This document shows, in pieces, positions 44,344 through 53,462 of a stretch of DNA of 64,000 nt (the stretch's first letter is position 1; each line of letters opens with the position of its first letter). The notes beneath the pieces were generated by a model that worked only from the letters and a program-made list of their open reading frames with translations, made no database searches and was not told where the DNA came from. The DNA lies in NCBI GenBank assembly GCA_035759745.1, contig DASTUF010000040.1, positions 1-64,000 on the forward strand. Reading direction: 5' to 3'. A program made the translations under genes and the position numbers. This DNA is from CAMLHP01 sp035759745. GTDB lineage: Bacteria; Gemmatimonadota; Gemmatimonadetes; Gemmatimonadales; GWC2-71-9.

Positions 44344-45698
44344 GCCGGCGGCTGCAGCAGCTGCGACTCGCGCTCGAGGAAGCGGGTGTCCACCTTGCCG
44401 GCCTCGAAATCGGGGTGCCGGATCACCCGCGCGAGAAACCCGATCGTGGTGGTGACGCCTTCCACGATGAAGCTGTCCAGCGCCTGGCCCATGCGGGCCA
44501 GCGCCTCGGCGCGGTCGTTGCCGTGGACGATCACCTTGGCCAGCAGCGAGTCATAGTAGGGCGGCACGTGATAGCCGGCGTACACGTGACTGTCCACCCG
44601 CACCCCGGGTCCACCCGGCGGGTGATAGGCGGTGATGGTGCCGGGGCTGGGCTGGAAGTTCCGGTACGGGTCCTCGGCGTTGATGCGGCACTCGATAGCG
44701 TGCCCGCGCAGGCGCCTGCCGTCGCCCAGGAAGCTCACCGGCGCTCCGGCGGCGACCCGGATCTGCTCCTTGACCAGGTCGAAGCTGGTCACCATCTCGG
44801 TGACCGGATGCTCCACCTGGATCCGGGTGTTCATCTCCATGAAGTAGAAGTTGCCGTCGATGTCGAGCAGGAACTCCACGGTGCCAGCCCCGACATATCC
44901 GATGCGCGCGGCCAGTGCGACGGCGGCGTCTCCCATTTGCGCGCGGAGCTCCGGCGTCAGCGCGGGACTGGGACTCTCCTCGATGAGCTTCTGGTGGCGC
45001 CGCTGCACCGAGCAGTCGCGCTCGCCCAGGTGCACCACCTTGCCGTGGCTGTCGCCCATCACCTGGATCTCGACGTGGCGCGGCTGCTCGAGGTACTTCT
45101 CGACATACACCGCGCCATTGCCGAAGGCCGAGAGCGCCTCGTTCTGGGCCAGGTTGAAGAGCTGGACGAACTGGTCCGCCTGCCGGCAGATGCGCATCCC
45201 CTTCCCACCGCCACCGGCGGTGGCCTTGATGATCACAGGGAAGCCGATGGTCTCGGCGAAGGCCATCGCCTCGTCCGCGCTCTCGATGGTCCCGGGCGAG
45301 CCGGGCACGGTAGGCACGCCCGCCTCGGCGGCGAGCCGTCGCGCGGTGGCCTTGTCGCCCATCGAGCGAATCTGGTCGGCCGTGGGCCCGATGAACGCGA
45401 TGTTGGACGCCTTGCAGGTGTCGGCGAACTCGGCGTTTTCGGCCAGGAATCCGTAGCCCGGATGGATCGCATCGGCCCCGGTGATCTCGGCCGCGGCGAT
45501 GATGTGGGGAATGCGCAAGTAGGAGAGCCGGCTCGGCGGCGGCCCGATGCAGACGTCATCGTCGGCGAACCGGACGTGCAGCGACTCCCGGTCGGCCTCG
45601 CTGTAGACCGCGACCGTTTCCACACCAAGCTCGCGGCAGGCCCGAATGACCCGCAGCGCGATTTCACCCCGGTTGGCGATCAGCACCTTCTTGAACAT
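44340..45698 (-). CDS. accC: Biotin carboxylase subunit of acetyl-CoA carboxylase
   Basis: A 452-residue ATP-grasp enzyme that carboxylates biotin on AccB. MFKKVLIANRGEIALRVIRA is the canonical start, followed by HPGYGFLAENAEFADTC, KATAGGGGKGMRICR, HVEIQVMGDSHGKVVHLGERDCSVQRRHQK, EMNTRIQVEHPVTEMV and the C-domain HAIECRINAEDPYRNFQP-like stretch. Length and motifs match AccC. It is separated from accB by pilT on the same strand, with only six bases between the pilT stop and this ATG. Confidence 0.97.
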   Translation of the reverse strand: MFKKVLIANRGEIALRVIRACRELGVETVAVYSEADRESLHVRFADDDVCIGPPPSRLSYLRIPHIIAAAEITGADAIHPGYGFLAENAEFADTCKASNIAFIGPTADQIRSMGDKATARRLAAEAGVPTVPGSPGTIESADEAMAFAETIGFPVIIKATAGGGGKGMRICRQADQFVQLFNLAQNEALSAFGNGAVYVEKYLEQPRHVEIQVMGDSHGKVVHLGERDCSVQRRHQKLIEESPSPALTPELRAQMGDAAVALAARIGYVGAGTVEFLLDIDGNFYFMEMNTRIQVEHPVTEMVTSFDLVKEQIRVAAGAPVSFLGDGRRLRGHAIECRINAEDPYRNFQPSPGTITAYHPPGGPGVRVDSHVYAGYHVPPYYDSLLAKVIVHGNDRAEALARMGQALDSFIVEGVTTTIGFLARVIRHPDFEAGKVDTRFLERESQLLQPPA

Positions 45699-45704
45699 GC
45701 GTCG

Positions 45705-46862
45705 TCAGCCAGCCCGGTCGTGCGAGCCCGACTCGCCCGTCACATCGGAGAACGTCCGGTCCGACGACGAGTCGATGCCCGACGCTCTCAGGGCGAACTC
45801 GCTCGGGTTGCTGGAGAAGAAGAGCGCGTTCTCGTAGGTGACGAGGCCCTCCTTGTACCACTTCATCAGCGACTGGTCGAACGACTGCATGCCGTACGAG
45901 ACGTGTCCCTCGGCGATCAGGTCGGGAATGTTGAGCGCCTTCTCGATGTCGCGGATGTTGTCGGCGACGGCGGCCGAATTGATCAGCACCTCGCATGCCG
46001 GCACCCGGCCCCGCCCATCCGCGCGGGGCACCAGGCGGAGGCAGACCACCGCCTGCAGCGCGGTCGCCAGCAGCGACCGGATTTCCTGGTGCTGGTGCGG
46101 CGGATAGAACGAGATGACCCGGTTGATGGTCTGGGTCGCATCGGTGGTATGCAGGGTAGAGAACACCAGGTGACCGGTGTCGGCCGCCTTGAGCGCGGTG
46201 TCCAGCGTCTCCATGTCGCGGATCTCGCCGATCAGGATCACGTCCGGGTCCTGTCGCAGCACGTGCCGCAGGGCGGACGGGAACGAGAGCGTGTCGGTGC
46301 CCACCTCGCGCTGCGAGATGTTGGCCTGCTGATCGCGATGGAGGAACTCGATCGGGTCCTCGATCGTGATGATGTTGACCCGCCGGTGCTGGTTGATGTG
46401 GTTGATGAGCGCGGCGAGCGCCGTGCTCTTGCCCGATCCGGTGATGCCCGTGACCAGCACCAGCCCGCGCGGCTTGTCCGCGATGCTCTCCAGCACCACC
46501 GGCAGGTTGAGCTCGGTGACGGTCTTGACCTCGTAGGGGATGGCCCGGAAGGCGAAGGCAAGGGTGCCGCGCTGCTGGTAGATGTTGGTGCGGAACCGGC
46601 CGACGCCGGGGACGCCGATGGCGAAGTCTGCCTCCTTCCGCTCGGCGAACTCCTTGACCTGGCGGGGCGTCATGATCTGCTCGGCCAGGGTCTTGAGGTC
46701 CTCGGGCTTGAGCGGCGCCATCTCGAGGGCGTTCAGCTCGCCGTTGAGGCGCACGGTGGGGGCGCGGCCCACCTTGAGCAGGAGGTCCGAGCCGTTGCGC
46801 TGGACCAGGTAGGAGATGGCCTGCTTGAAGTTGAACGGGGCGCCGGCAGCGGGCTCAGCCAT
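45705..46862 (-). CDS. pilT: Type IV pilus retraction ATPase PilT
   Basis: A 385-residue hexameric ATPase that retracts type IV pili for twitching. The N-terminal PAS-like domain (about 10-105; SDLLLKVGRAPTVRLNGEL) precedes Walker A VLVTGITGSGKSTALAALI, the Asp box IITIEDPIEFLH, Walker B DPDVILIGEIRDMETLDTAL, and the His box TGHLVFSTLHTTDATQTI. The C-terminus has the AIRNLI-like NIRDIEKALNIPDLI and YGMQSFDQSL stretches. A serine/aspartate-rich tail follows. The ATG at 46862 overlaps the accB stop by eight bases. A TTG at 46871 is an alternative. No other pilus genes are in the window. Confidence 0.95.
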   Translation of the reverse strand: MAEPAAGAPFNFKQAISYLVQRNGSDLLLKVGRAPTVRLNGELNALEMAPLKPEDLKTLAEQIMTPRQVKEFAERKEADFAIGVPGVGRFRTNIYQQRGTLAFAFRAIPYEVKTVTELNLPVVLESIADKPRGLVLVTGITGSGKSTALAALINHINQHRRVNIITIEDPIEFLHRDQQANISQREVGTDTLSFPSALRHVLRQDPDVILIGEIRDMETLDTALKAADTGHLVFSTLHTTDATQTINRVISFYPPHQHQEIRSLLATALQAVVCLRLVPRADGRGRVPACEVLINSAAVADNIRDIEKALNIPDLIAEGHVSYGMQSFDQSLMKWYKEGLVTYENALFFSSNPSEFALRASGIDSSSDRTFSDVTGESGSHDRAG

Positions 46863-47391
46863 TGGGATCAATCCGGAAAAGCACCTGGCCGAATTCGACC
46901 GGTTGGGTATCGTCGACGCCGACTTCCCTGACCACGCCTGCGATGTCCGCCTCGATCTCGTTCATGATCTTCATCGCCTCGATGATGCACACCGTCTGTC
47001 CCTGCGTCACCCGGCTGCCGACCTTGACATAGGGCTCCGCGCCCGGCTCGGGCGCCCGGTAGAACGTGCCCACCATGGGCGAGGTGATGTCCTTGAGATG
47101 CGACGGCGCTGACGCGGCGGGGGCCACGGCGGCCGGCGATGCCGAAGGTGCCGGCGTGGCCGGTGGAGATGCGGCCGTCGCCCAGCCCGGCGCCGAGAGC
47201 GCAACGCCCGACTGATTGGTGCGCGAGATGACGATGCCGGTGCCGAAGAAGCCCTTGACCTCGATCGATCCGATCTCGGGCGATTCCCGCAGCAGGTCGG
47301 CGAGGCGCTTCACGTCCTTCAGCTCGATCGACTTGATGCCCGGCATGTTGGAGAGCAGCTTGGCCAGCTGCTGCATTTCATCGGGTTTCAT
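46855..47391 (-). CDS. accB: Biotin carboxyl carrier protein of acetyl-CoA carboxylase
   Basis: A 178-residue protein. A helical N-terminal region (1-60; MKPDEMQQLAKLLSNMPG) leads to an alanine/proline-rich linker (65-98) and a C-terminal biotinyl domain (100-178) with the biotinylated lysine in EAMKIMNEIEAD (Lys141). The thumb-like SPMVGTFYRAPEPGAEPYV is also present. It shuttles carboxyl between AccC and the transferase. The ATG at 47391 has GAAACC only weakly SD-like upstream. A 70-base gap separates it from pepP, so an internal promoter is possible. Confidence 0.95.
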   Translation of the reverse strand: MKPDEMQQLAKLLSNMPGIKSIELKDVKRLADLLRESPEIGSIEVKGFFGTGIVISRTNQSGVALSAPGWATAASPPATPAPSASPAAVAPAASAPSHLKDITSPMVGTFYRAPEPGAEPYVKVGSRVTQGQTVCIIEAMKIMNEIEADIAGVVREVGVDDTQPVEFGQVLFRIDPNG

Positions 47392-47461
47392 GGATCGGTC
47401 GCACCCTCGTGGCTGTATGTATGCGTCCCCGCTGCGGCGATTGCCACCGGGGTCCACCGGG

Positions 47462-48550
47462 TCAGACGAGTTCGACGAGTTCAGTCCGCTGGTCGGAGAG
47501 ACAGACAGGGCCATCCGGGCCGAGATACACGTCGTCCTCCAGACGGACGCCTCCCCACCCCGGAAGATAGATTCCCGGTTCGACGGTGACCACCGCGCCG
47601 GCCGGCAGCGGCGCATCCGCGGTGGGCGCCAGCCGGGGGGCTTCATGCACCTCGAGCCCCAGGCCGTGCCCGAGCGAGTGGCCGAAGGCCTCCCCAAATC
47701 CATGCCCGGCAATGACGTCCCGCGCCAGCGCATCGGCCTCGCGACCCGTCATCCCCGCGCGGATGTGTTCGATGGCGCGGGCCTGGGCCTGGCGAACCGT
47801 TTCATACACATCGCGCTGGCGGGAATCGGCCGTCCGGCCCACCACTATCGTACGGGTCAGGTCGGCGCAGTATCCGTCCACCTGGGCGCCGAAGTCAAGC
47901 AAGAGCCAGTCTCCCGGAGCGATGAGGCGCTCGGTCGAGCGAGCATGGGGCAAGGCCGAACGGGGCCCCGACGCGACGATGGTCGGGAACGGGTGCCACT
48001 CGCTGCCCCGCTGGCGAAGGGCGGCCTCGAGCCGCGCGGCGACGTCGAGTTCGCGATCGCCCGGGTGCACGGTGGGGAGCACGGCGGCCAGCGCGCCCTG
48101 CGCGACATCGATGGCCCGGACGATCGCCGCCACCTCACCCGGCGACTTGCTGGCCCGAAGGCCCTCCACCAGATCGTCCACCGGCTCCAGCGTGAACCGC
48201 CCCAGCTCGGCCAGCCGACGGGCATCCCGCAACGTCAGGTGCATGCCCTCCACGCCCAACCGGCTGATCGAAGACCCGGCCAGCTCGCGCCCGAGGCGAT
48301 CCCACACGTTGATGCGCTCGATGACGGTGCGAGCGGCATCGCCCACTTCCGCCGGGGCCTGGCTGGCATAGCGGAAATCGGTGACCAGGGCCGCGTCGTT
48401 GGGCGTGAGCAGCAGCATGCCGGCGCTGCCGCTGAAGCCGCAGAGATACCGAATGTTGGGCGCCGAGGTGATCAGCAGGGCGTCGAATTCGCGCTCCTGG
48501 AGGGCGGCCCGCACCGCCAGCTGCCGCGACTGGACCTGCTCATCCACCAC
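47462..48550 (-). CDS. Xaa-Pro aminopeptidase (M24B, PepP/PepQ family)
   Basis: A 362-residue metallopeptidase. The creatinase N-domain (about 1-130) has LITSAPNIRYLCGFSGSAGMLLL. The M24 domain carries the metal ligands in DFGAQVDGYCADLTRT (two aspartates), GHSLGHGLGLEVHE (His), VEPGIYLPGWGGVRLEDDV (Glu, Glu). It would cleave N-terminal residues before proline in the cytosol. The length fits the short bacterial M24B type. It overlaps the aroQ 3' end by 11 bases on the same strand, a pairing seen in many bacteria (aroQ-pepQ-efp/accB). Confidence 0.93.
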   Translation of the reverse strand: MVDEQVQSRQLAVRAALQEREFDALLITSAPNIRYLCGFSGSAGMLLLTPNDAALVTDFRYASQAPAEVGDAARTVIERINVWDRLGRELAGSSISRLGVEGMHLTLRDARRLAELGRFTLEPVDDLVEGLRASKSPGEVAAIVRAIDVAQGALAAVLPTVHPGDRELDVAARLEAALRQRGSEWHPFPTIVASGPRSALPHARSTERLIAPGDWLLLDFGAQVDGYCADLTRTIVVGRTADSRQRDVYETVRQAQARAIEHIRAGMTGREADALARDVIAGHGFGEAFGHSLGHGLGLEVHEAPRLAPTADAPLPAGAVVTVEPGIYLPGWGGVRLEDDVYLGPDGPVCLSDQRTELVELV

Positions 48551-48977
48551 GCAAGTGCCCCACCAGCCCGTCGACCGCTACCTCGTACCCTCGGGGACCG
48601 AGCCCCGCGATGACGGCAAGCGCCAGGTCCGCGAGCAGCGAGTGTCGCCGCACTTCGTCCCGCGCGAAGATGTTGGACAAGTGCACTTCGATGAACGGCA
48701 CCCGCACGGCCAGCAGGGCATCCCGCACGGCAAGGCTGGTGTGGCTGTACGCGGCGGCGTTGATGATGGCGCCGTCGGCGCTGCCGGGAAGCTGCTGGAT
48801 GGCATCGACGAGGTCGCCCTCGGCATTGCTCTGGAACCACGTCAGCTCCGCACCCGCGCGCCGAGCCGCCTCCCGCACCCGCGCCTCCAGCTCGGCGAAC
48901 GTCAGACTGCCGTAGATGTCGGGTTCGCGGGTGCCCAGCAGGTTCAGGTTGGGGCCGTTCAGGACGGCAATCCGCAT
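48540..48977 (-). CDS. aroQ: Type II 3-dehydroquinate dehydratase
   Basis: A 145-residue shikimate-pathway enzyme: N-terminal NGPNLNLLGTREPDIYGS (catalytic Tyr in the flexible loop), FQSNAEGDLVDAIQQL, INAAAYSHTSLAVRDAL (active-site His), and VEVHLSNIFARDEVRRHS-like stretch (IEVHLSNIFARDEVRRHSLL) with conserved Ser/Arg. The usual N-P-G/A-A-Y is N-A-A-A-Y here. The length matches. It shares one base with the TPR gene stop (TGATG) and is followed by pepP with overlap. Confidence 0.96.
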   Translation of the reverse strand: MRIAVLNGPNLNLLGTREPDIYGSLTFAELEARVREAARRAGAELTWFQSNAEGDLVDAIQQLPGSADGAIINAAAYSHTSLAVRDALLAVRVPFIEVHLSNIFARDEVRRHSLLADLALAVIAGLGPRGYEVAVDGLVGHLRGG

Positions 48978-50830
48978 CAGCGCTTCAGATTCTGCAACCA
49001 GGAATGGAACTGGTCGAGATCCTCGTCATCGCGAGAGGGTGAACGACTGGATGCGGGAGCTGGAGTTCCGGTGTCACCGAAGAACGCGTCGAAGGACACG
49101 CCGGAGGCGGCGCTCTCTTCGGCGGCCGGCACCGCTGGTGGCACGGGTGAGGTATCGTCACCGAAGACGTCGCTCAGCGACAGGTGGTCTTCGGCAGGGC
49201 GCGTGGGCGAGCCCTCACCCGCGCTGTCCGGTGACGCCAGACCCTCGGCATGCGCTGTCTCGGCCGGCCAGCTCTCCTGCGTTCCAGCGGGACGGGCCCG
49301 AAGCAGCGTTCGCAGGAGCGCACCAACCGACCGCGCCGGATCAGATGCGGTCAGCTGCTCCAGCGGCGGGCGGGAGGAGTCGTCGGCGGCCGCCTCGGTC
49401 TCCAGCTCGTCCAGCTTTTCCCGGAGCCGCAGGTCGTCGGGGTGCCGCTGGTAGAGGAGGCGGTACACCGCAAGCGCTTCGGTGTGATGCCCCTGGCGGC
49501 GGTAGAGCTCCGCCATGGACTCGGTCACGACCAATTCCGGCTCGGGCGGAGCGTACAGCGCGTCCTGCTCGGCGGTGGCCGGCTTCGCCAGATACCCGGG
49601 ACGGGGGGCTTCCGCCTCCTCCGGCTCCTGCTCCTCCTCGGTGAATTCGTCGCCCCAGCCGGGCTCTTCGGGGCCGTCGAGCGCGTCGAGCGAACCGGGC
49701 ACGTCTGCGTCGGTGGGCGTCAGCGCCTCGGCACCAAAGCTTGACGCCACCGTGTCGAGCGGCGGCGGCGCCTCGGCAGCAGCGGCGGCGTCAGGATTGC
49801 TGTCCCACGCGTCGTGTTCATCCTCGCGCGTGGACGCCATCAAGGACTCGGCGTCGCTGGCCACCTGGAACTCATTGGCGTCCGACGGCGTCAATTCGAG
49901 CTCTTCCGACTTGACTACCTCGGCCCCAAAGTCAATCTCGGCGTCAGCCTCGATACCAGTCCGAGCTTCGGCGGCATCGGCGGCATCGTGTTCAACATCC
50001 GCGTCATCTGTGGAGCCGACCGGTTCGAAGTCGTCCACGTCATCCTCGCCCATGCTCACCGTGCCCGGCGTCAGGTCGGAGAGCGGCGAGACGCCCTGGC
50101 TGTGTTCGTCGAAGTCCTGGCCCACCAGTCCGGACATGGCGGTGGCGTCCGCACTGGCGTCGGAAATGACGGGCACGTCGTCCACTTCGAGCCCGCCCAC
50201 CGCCTCGACATCGGCCGGCGGGTCCAGATGGTCCTGCAGCACGATCGACGGGTCGGGCTCGATGTCGGCGTCGGCCTCCGGCGCATCGCCCAGCCATTCG
50301 ACGCCGCTCATGGTCGAGAGCGACTGGTCATCGGGCGCCGCGTCGACCGACTCATCGGATGCAGCGACAGGTTCGGCCATTGCACCGGGCGCTTCGGGTG
50401 CGGCCGTGGGGGTCGCATCCCCCTCGGCAATCCGGGTCTCGAGGCGAGCGAGGTGGAAGCGGGCGTCGTCGTTGCTGCGGTCGACCTCGAGCAGGCCACG
50501 GAGATGGTCTGCCGCGTCGGCGAGGTGGCCCTGCCGCTCGCTGATCTCGGCCAGCGCCTTCAAGGCGATCACGTTTTCGCTGTCGAGCTCGAGAACGTGC
50601 TGGAAGGCGAGCTGGGCCTGGGCGTCGTCACCCAGGTCGAGGTGGCAGCGGCCCAGCACGATGCTGGCCGGGATGTAGTCCGGTCGCTGGGCCATTCCCT
50701 CCGCCAGAATCTCGAGCGCGCGGGTGGTGTCCTTCATCTTGCGGTAGGCTTCGGCCAGCGGGGCGAACGTGAACCCCTGCCGGTTTTCCCGCCAGAGACG
50801 TTCGAGCTTGGCGATCTCGCTGGTGGACAT
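48977..50830 (-). CDS. TPR protein with long acidic middle region
   Basis: A 617-residue cytosolic protein. N-terminal TPRs (about 1-140; FAPLAEAYRKMKDTTRALEILAEG and ASIVLGRCHLDLGDDAQAQLAF) are followed by a low-complexity acidic Asp/Glu/Ala/Ser stretch (about 145-440), a second TPR pair (about 440-490; ESMAELYRRQGHHTEALAVY) and a disordered tail ending DDEDLDQFHSWLQNLKR. I cannot give a function. It heads the operon with aroQ, pepP, accBC, pilT and ftsK. The layout parallels 54451-56925, so both may be scaffold proteins. Confidence 0.8.
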   Translation of the reverse strand: MSTSEIAKLERLWRENRQGFTFAPLAEAYRKMKDTTRALEILAEGMAQRPDYIPASIVLGRCHLDLGDDAQAQLAFQHVLELDSENVIALKALAEISERQGHLADAADHLRGLLEVDRSNDDARFHLARLETRIAEGDATPTAAPEAPGAMAEPVAASDESVDAAPDDQSLSTMSGVEWLGDAPEADADIEPDPSIVLQDHLDPPADVEAVGGLEVDDVPVISDASADATAMSGLVGQDFDEHSQGVSPLSDLTPGTVSMGEDDVDDFEPVGSTDDADVEHDAADAAEARTGIEADAEIDFGAEVVKSEELELTPSDANEFQVASDAESLMASTREDEHDAWDSNPDAAAAAEAPPPLDTVASSFGAEALTPTDADVPGSLDALDGPEEPGWGDEFTEEEQEPEEAEAPRPGYLAKPATAEQDALYAPPEPELVVTESMAELYRRQGHHTEALAVYRLLYQRHPDDLRLREKLDELETEAAADDSSRPPLEQLTASDPARSVGALLRTLLRARPAGTQESWPAETAHAEGLASPDSAGEGSPTRPAEDHLSLSDVFGDDTSPVPPAVPAAEESAASGVSFDAFFGDTGTPAPASSRSPSRDDEDLDQFHSWLQNLKR

Positions 50831-51020
50831 TCCGTACCCGTTGGGGACGAGGTGGAGCTGCGGTGCGGGGCCGTAAGTCGTTGCGGGACTTCACGACACG
50901 TTAGTAAGGGAGCGCGCGGGTGTCAACTGCGCAGGGACCCGCCAGCGCTTCACTTTTGCCGGGCCGGGGCTTATCCTTCGCTCTCTTTTTCCGCCTCGTT
51001 CCGGAGCCAGTCGCCGTCCC
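50831..51020. promoter_or_regulatory. Divergent region: TPR-aroQ operon / PpiD-like gene
   Basis: 190 bases between the two starts. It should hold the promoter of the large minus-strand operon and that of the foldase gene. A CT-rich stretch (50987-50999) lies near the foldase start. No clear boxes or binding sites are visible to me. Confidence 0.4.
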
Positions 51021-52847
51021 ATGATCCAGCTCTTCCGCAGCCGCATCGCCAAGCAGATCGCGGTGATCGTCTTCGCCGCACTGATGGTCATCTTCCTGCT
51101 CACCAGCGTGGACCTGAGCGCCTTCTTCGGCGGTGGCTCGGTCGGCTCGATCAACGGCCGCACGGTGGATGCCCGGAACTACGAGGCCCTGGTCTCGCAG
51201 CAGACCCAGGTGGCCCAGCAGAACTCGCCCACGCCGCTTTCTCTCGAGGACGTGACCGAGATCCGCAACCAGGTCTGGGATCAACTGGTGCAGCAGTCGA
51301 TGCTGGAGGAGGAGTACCGGCGCTACGGACTGACGGCAACCGACGCCGAGGTCGCGGCCGTGCTGCAGCAGAACCCGCCGCAGGACGTCGTGCGGTCGCC
51401 CGAGTTCCTGACCGACGGGCAGTTCGACCTCGCCAAGTACCAGCGGTGGCTGACGGCGCCCACGTCGGCACCATACGTTGAAATGCTGGCAACCCAGATC
51501 CGCGAGCAGATCAAGCGCAACAAGCTGCTCACGCTGGTGACGGCTGACGTGTACGTGTCGGATCCGGCGCTGTGGGAGCGGTTCCGTGACCAGAACGAAA
51601 CTGTCCGCGCCACGCTGACCGCCATCGTTCCCCGCAATGTGGTGCCGGACTCAGCGGTGAGCTTCACGCCGGCGGACGTGGAAGCCTACTTCCGGGAGCA
51701 TCAGGAGGAGTTCTCGCGGGAACGGGTGGCCTACCTCAGTGCGGTCACCATTCCCCGGGTGATCAGCGCGGCGGACTCGGCAGCGGTGCGCCGGCGCGCC
51801 GAGGAGGCGCGGCAGGAAATCACCGGCGGGGTTCCATTCGAGGAAGTAGCGCGGCGGGAGTCCGCCGACCCCGTATCCGCGGAACGGGGTGGCGACCTGG
51901 GCCAGTGGATCCGGGGCATGTTCGACCCCGCATTCGACAGCGTGGCGTTCCGGATTCCGCTCAACACCGTGTCGGAGCCGGTGCTGTCGTCGTTCGGCTA
52001 CCACCTGATCGAGGTGACCGCCCGCAATGGCGACACCGCGAGCGGTCGGCACATTCTCTATCCGATCGAACTCTCCGGCGACCGCCGGGATGCCCTGGAC
52101 CGGCGGCTGGATACGCTCGACCGGATCGCCGCGGGGCAGGTCAACCCGGAAGCGCTTGACAGCGTCGCCGGGTTGCTGGGGCTCGAGATCGTCGCCGCGG
52201 AACCGCTGCAGTACGGTGGGCGGGCGCTGGTCGGCAACCAGCTGGTGCCGGATGCGGGCGTGTGGGCGTTCATGTCCGAGGTTGGCGAGATCAGTGACGT
52301 GATCGAGACGCCGGATGCGTTCTACCTGTTCCGGCTCGACAGCCTGCACGACCAGCGCACGCCGACGCTGGCCCAGGTGCGGAGCGCGGTGGAGGCGGCG
52401 GTGCGAAACGAGAAGCGCTTCGAGGTGGCGCAGGGCATCGCCCGGAACTTCCTCCAGCGAGTGCAGGAAGGCAGCACACCGGCGCAGGCCGCGAGTGCGC
52501 TGGGCGTCGCCAATACCACAGTCGGGCCGTTCACGCGGGTCAGCCCGCCGCTGGACATTCCGGAAGTGGTCGGTGCCGCGTTCGGCGTGCCGGTGGGCGA
52601 GCGCAGCGACGTCATCACCACTGACGAAGGGCTGTACGTCATCGGGGTGCTGGAGCGGACGCCCGCCGACTCGGCGCAGTTCGTGCGCGAGCTGGAGGAG
52701 CTGCGCGGGCGCGCCGTGATGGAGGTGCGCCAGGCACGGGTGCGGAACTTCCTCACCAGCCTGAGCGAGCGAGCCGAGGTGGAGGACCGCCGCGAGGAGT
52801 TCATGCGGCGCCAGACGCAGCTGAGCGCACAGGCGCTGGGTACCTGA
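51021..52847 (+). CDS. PpiD-like periplasmic peptidyl-prolyl isomerase/chaperone
   Basis: A 608-residue protein anchored by one N-terminal helix (about 12-32; IAVIVFAALMVIFLLTSVDL) in the PpiD style, then a SurA_N-like helical domain (VGSINGRTVDARNYEALVSQ, WDQLVQQSMLEEEYRRYGL) and a parvulin PpiC domain at about 235-335 (GVPFEEVARRESADPVSAERGGDLGQW, then FGYHLIEVTAR). A second, more divergent parvulin-like stretch follows near 335-450. It would assist folding of exported outer-membrane proteins. It is followed by a strong bidirectional terminator. Confidence 0.88.
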   Translation: MIQLFRSRIAKQIAVIVFAALMVIFLLTSVDLSAFFGGGSVGSINGRTVDARNYEALVSQQTQVAQQNSPTPLSLEDVTEIRNQVWDQLVQQSMLEEEYRRYGLTATDAEVAAVLQQNPPQDVVRSPEFLTDGQFDLAKYQRWLTAPTSAPYVEMLATQIREQIKRNKLLTLVTADVYVSDPALWERFRDQNETVRATLTAIVPRNVVPDSAVSFTPADVEAYFREHQEEFSRERVAYLSAVTIPRVISAADSAAVRRRAEEARQEITGGVPFEEVARRESADPVSAERGGDLGQWIRGMFDPAFDSVAFRIPLNTVSEPVLSSFGYHLIEVTARNGDTASGRHILYPIELSGDRRDALDRRLDTLDRIAAGQVNPEALDSVAGLLGLEIVAAEPLQYGGRALVGNQLVPDAGVWAFMSEVGEISDVIETPDAFYLFRLDSLHDQRTPTLAQVRSAVEAAVRNEKRFEVAQGIARNFLQRVQEGSTPAQAASALGVANTTVGPFTRVSPPLDIPEVVGAAFGVPVGERSDVITTDEGLYVIGVLERTPADSAQFVRELEELRGRAVMEVRQARVRNFLTSLSERAEVEDRREEFMRRQTQLSAQALGT

Positions 52848-52862
52848 GCCTGCGAGCACGCA

Positions 52863-52896
52863 AAAGGGGCGCCCTCCCGATGGAGGGCGCCCCTTT
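52863..52896. terminator. Bidirectional intrinsic terminator
   Basis: A 15-bp perfect stem (aaaggggcgccctcc with ggagggcgcccctttt-type partner) and 4-base loop CGAT. It has T3 on the plus side and T4 on the minus side. It lies between the convergent ends of the PpiD-like gene (52847) and tatA (52927) and would stop both transcripts. Confidence 0.85.
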
Positions 52897-52926
52897 GTGC
52901 GTCCGCGTGTGGAGCCGGGCCGGTGA

Positions 52927-53181
52927 CTACTGCGACAACCGCTTCGGCTCGCCGCCAGACTGGGGAGTGCTGCCGGGCGCGTCCATGCGCCGTGGCGGCA
53001 GGCTCGAGGTGCGATCGGGGTCGTCGTGCATGATGGCGTCCTGGGTGTCCTTCAGGCTGTTCTTGAACTCCCGGATGCCCTTGCCGATCGACGCGCCCAC
53101 TTCCGGCAACCGCTTGGCGCCGAACAGCAGGAGGACCACAATCGCGATCCCGATGATCTCCCACATGCCGATGTTACCCAC
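52927..53181 (-). CDS. tatA: Twin-arginine translocase subunit TatA
   Basis: An 84-residue protein with one membrane helix (about 7-20; WEIIGIAIVVLLLFGAKRLP) directly followed by the conserved FGAKRLPEVG hinge and amphipathic helix (SIGKGIREFKNSLKD), then a charged tail. It forms the protein-conducting assembly with TatC, whose gene is about 9 kb away (63132). The start is GTG at 53181 with AGGAGG only four bases upstream. The ATG at 53166 would remove residues before the helix and is too far from the ribosome site. Downstream of DUF4321 by eight bases. Confidence 0.95.
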   Translation of the reverse strand: MGNIGMWEIIGIAIVVLLLFGAKRLPEVGASIGKGIREFKNSLKDTQDAIMHDDPDRTSSLPPRRMDAPGSTPQSGGEPKRLSQ

Positions 53182-53189
53182 AATGCCTC

Positions 53190-53462
53190 CTAGAAGAGGG
53201 AGCGCGCGATCAGGTACGCAATCAGCACCCCGAGAAGGCTGAGCACCGACACATGCAGCCCGATGGGCCCCAGTGTGAAGTCTAGCACCAGGAGGTTGGC
53301 AGAGACAGGGCCAAACGTGGGGGTCACCGCCCAGGTGAGAATCTCCTTGGGTGCCCCCTCCGGCAGCCAACGCTTCAGGAACCCCGCCAGAAAGCCCCCC
53401 AGCACGAAGCCGGTGAGCAGCACACCAAGGTAGAACACCGGTCGCCGCGGTCCTGTGGCCAT
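53190..53462 (-). CDS. DUF4321-family small membrane protein
   Basis: A 90-residue protein with two hydrophobic helices (about 8-28, LGVLLTGFVLGGFLAGFL, and 68-88, VSVLSLLGVLIAYLIARSLF) around a conserved loop (LTWAVTPTFGPVSANLLVLDFTLG). This matches my memory of the DUF4321 pattern. Function is unknown. Its ATG shares one base with the polyprenyl synthase stop (TGATG), and it ends eight bases before tatA, so the three are co-expressed. Confidence 0.75.
   Translation of the reverse strand: MATGPRRPVFYLGVLLTGFVLGGFLAGFLKRWLPEGAPKEILTWAVTPTFGPVSANLLVLDFTLGPIGLHVSVLSLLGVLIAYLIARSLF

Noticed and set aside
44415..46931. 838-residue plus-strand frame antisense to accC and pilT
   Set aside because: High-GC shadow frame rich in Arg, His and Gly. 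accC and pilT on the other strand have clear family motifs throughout.
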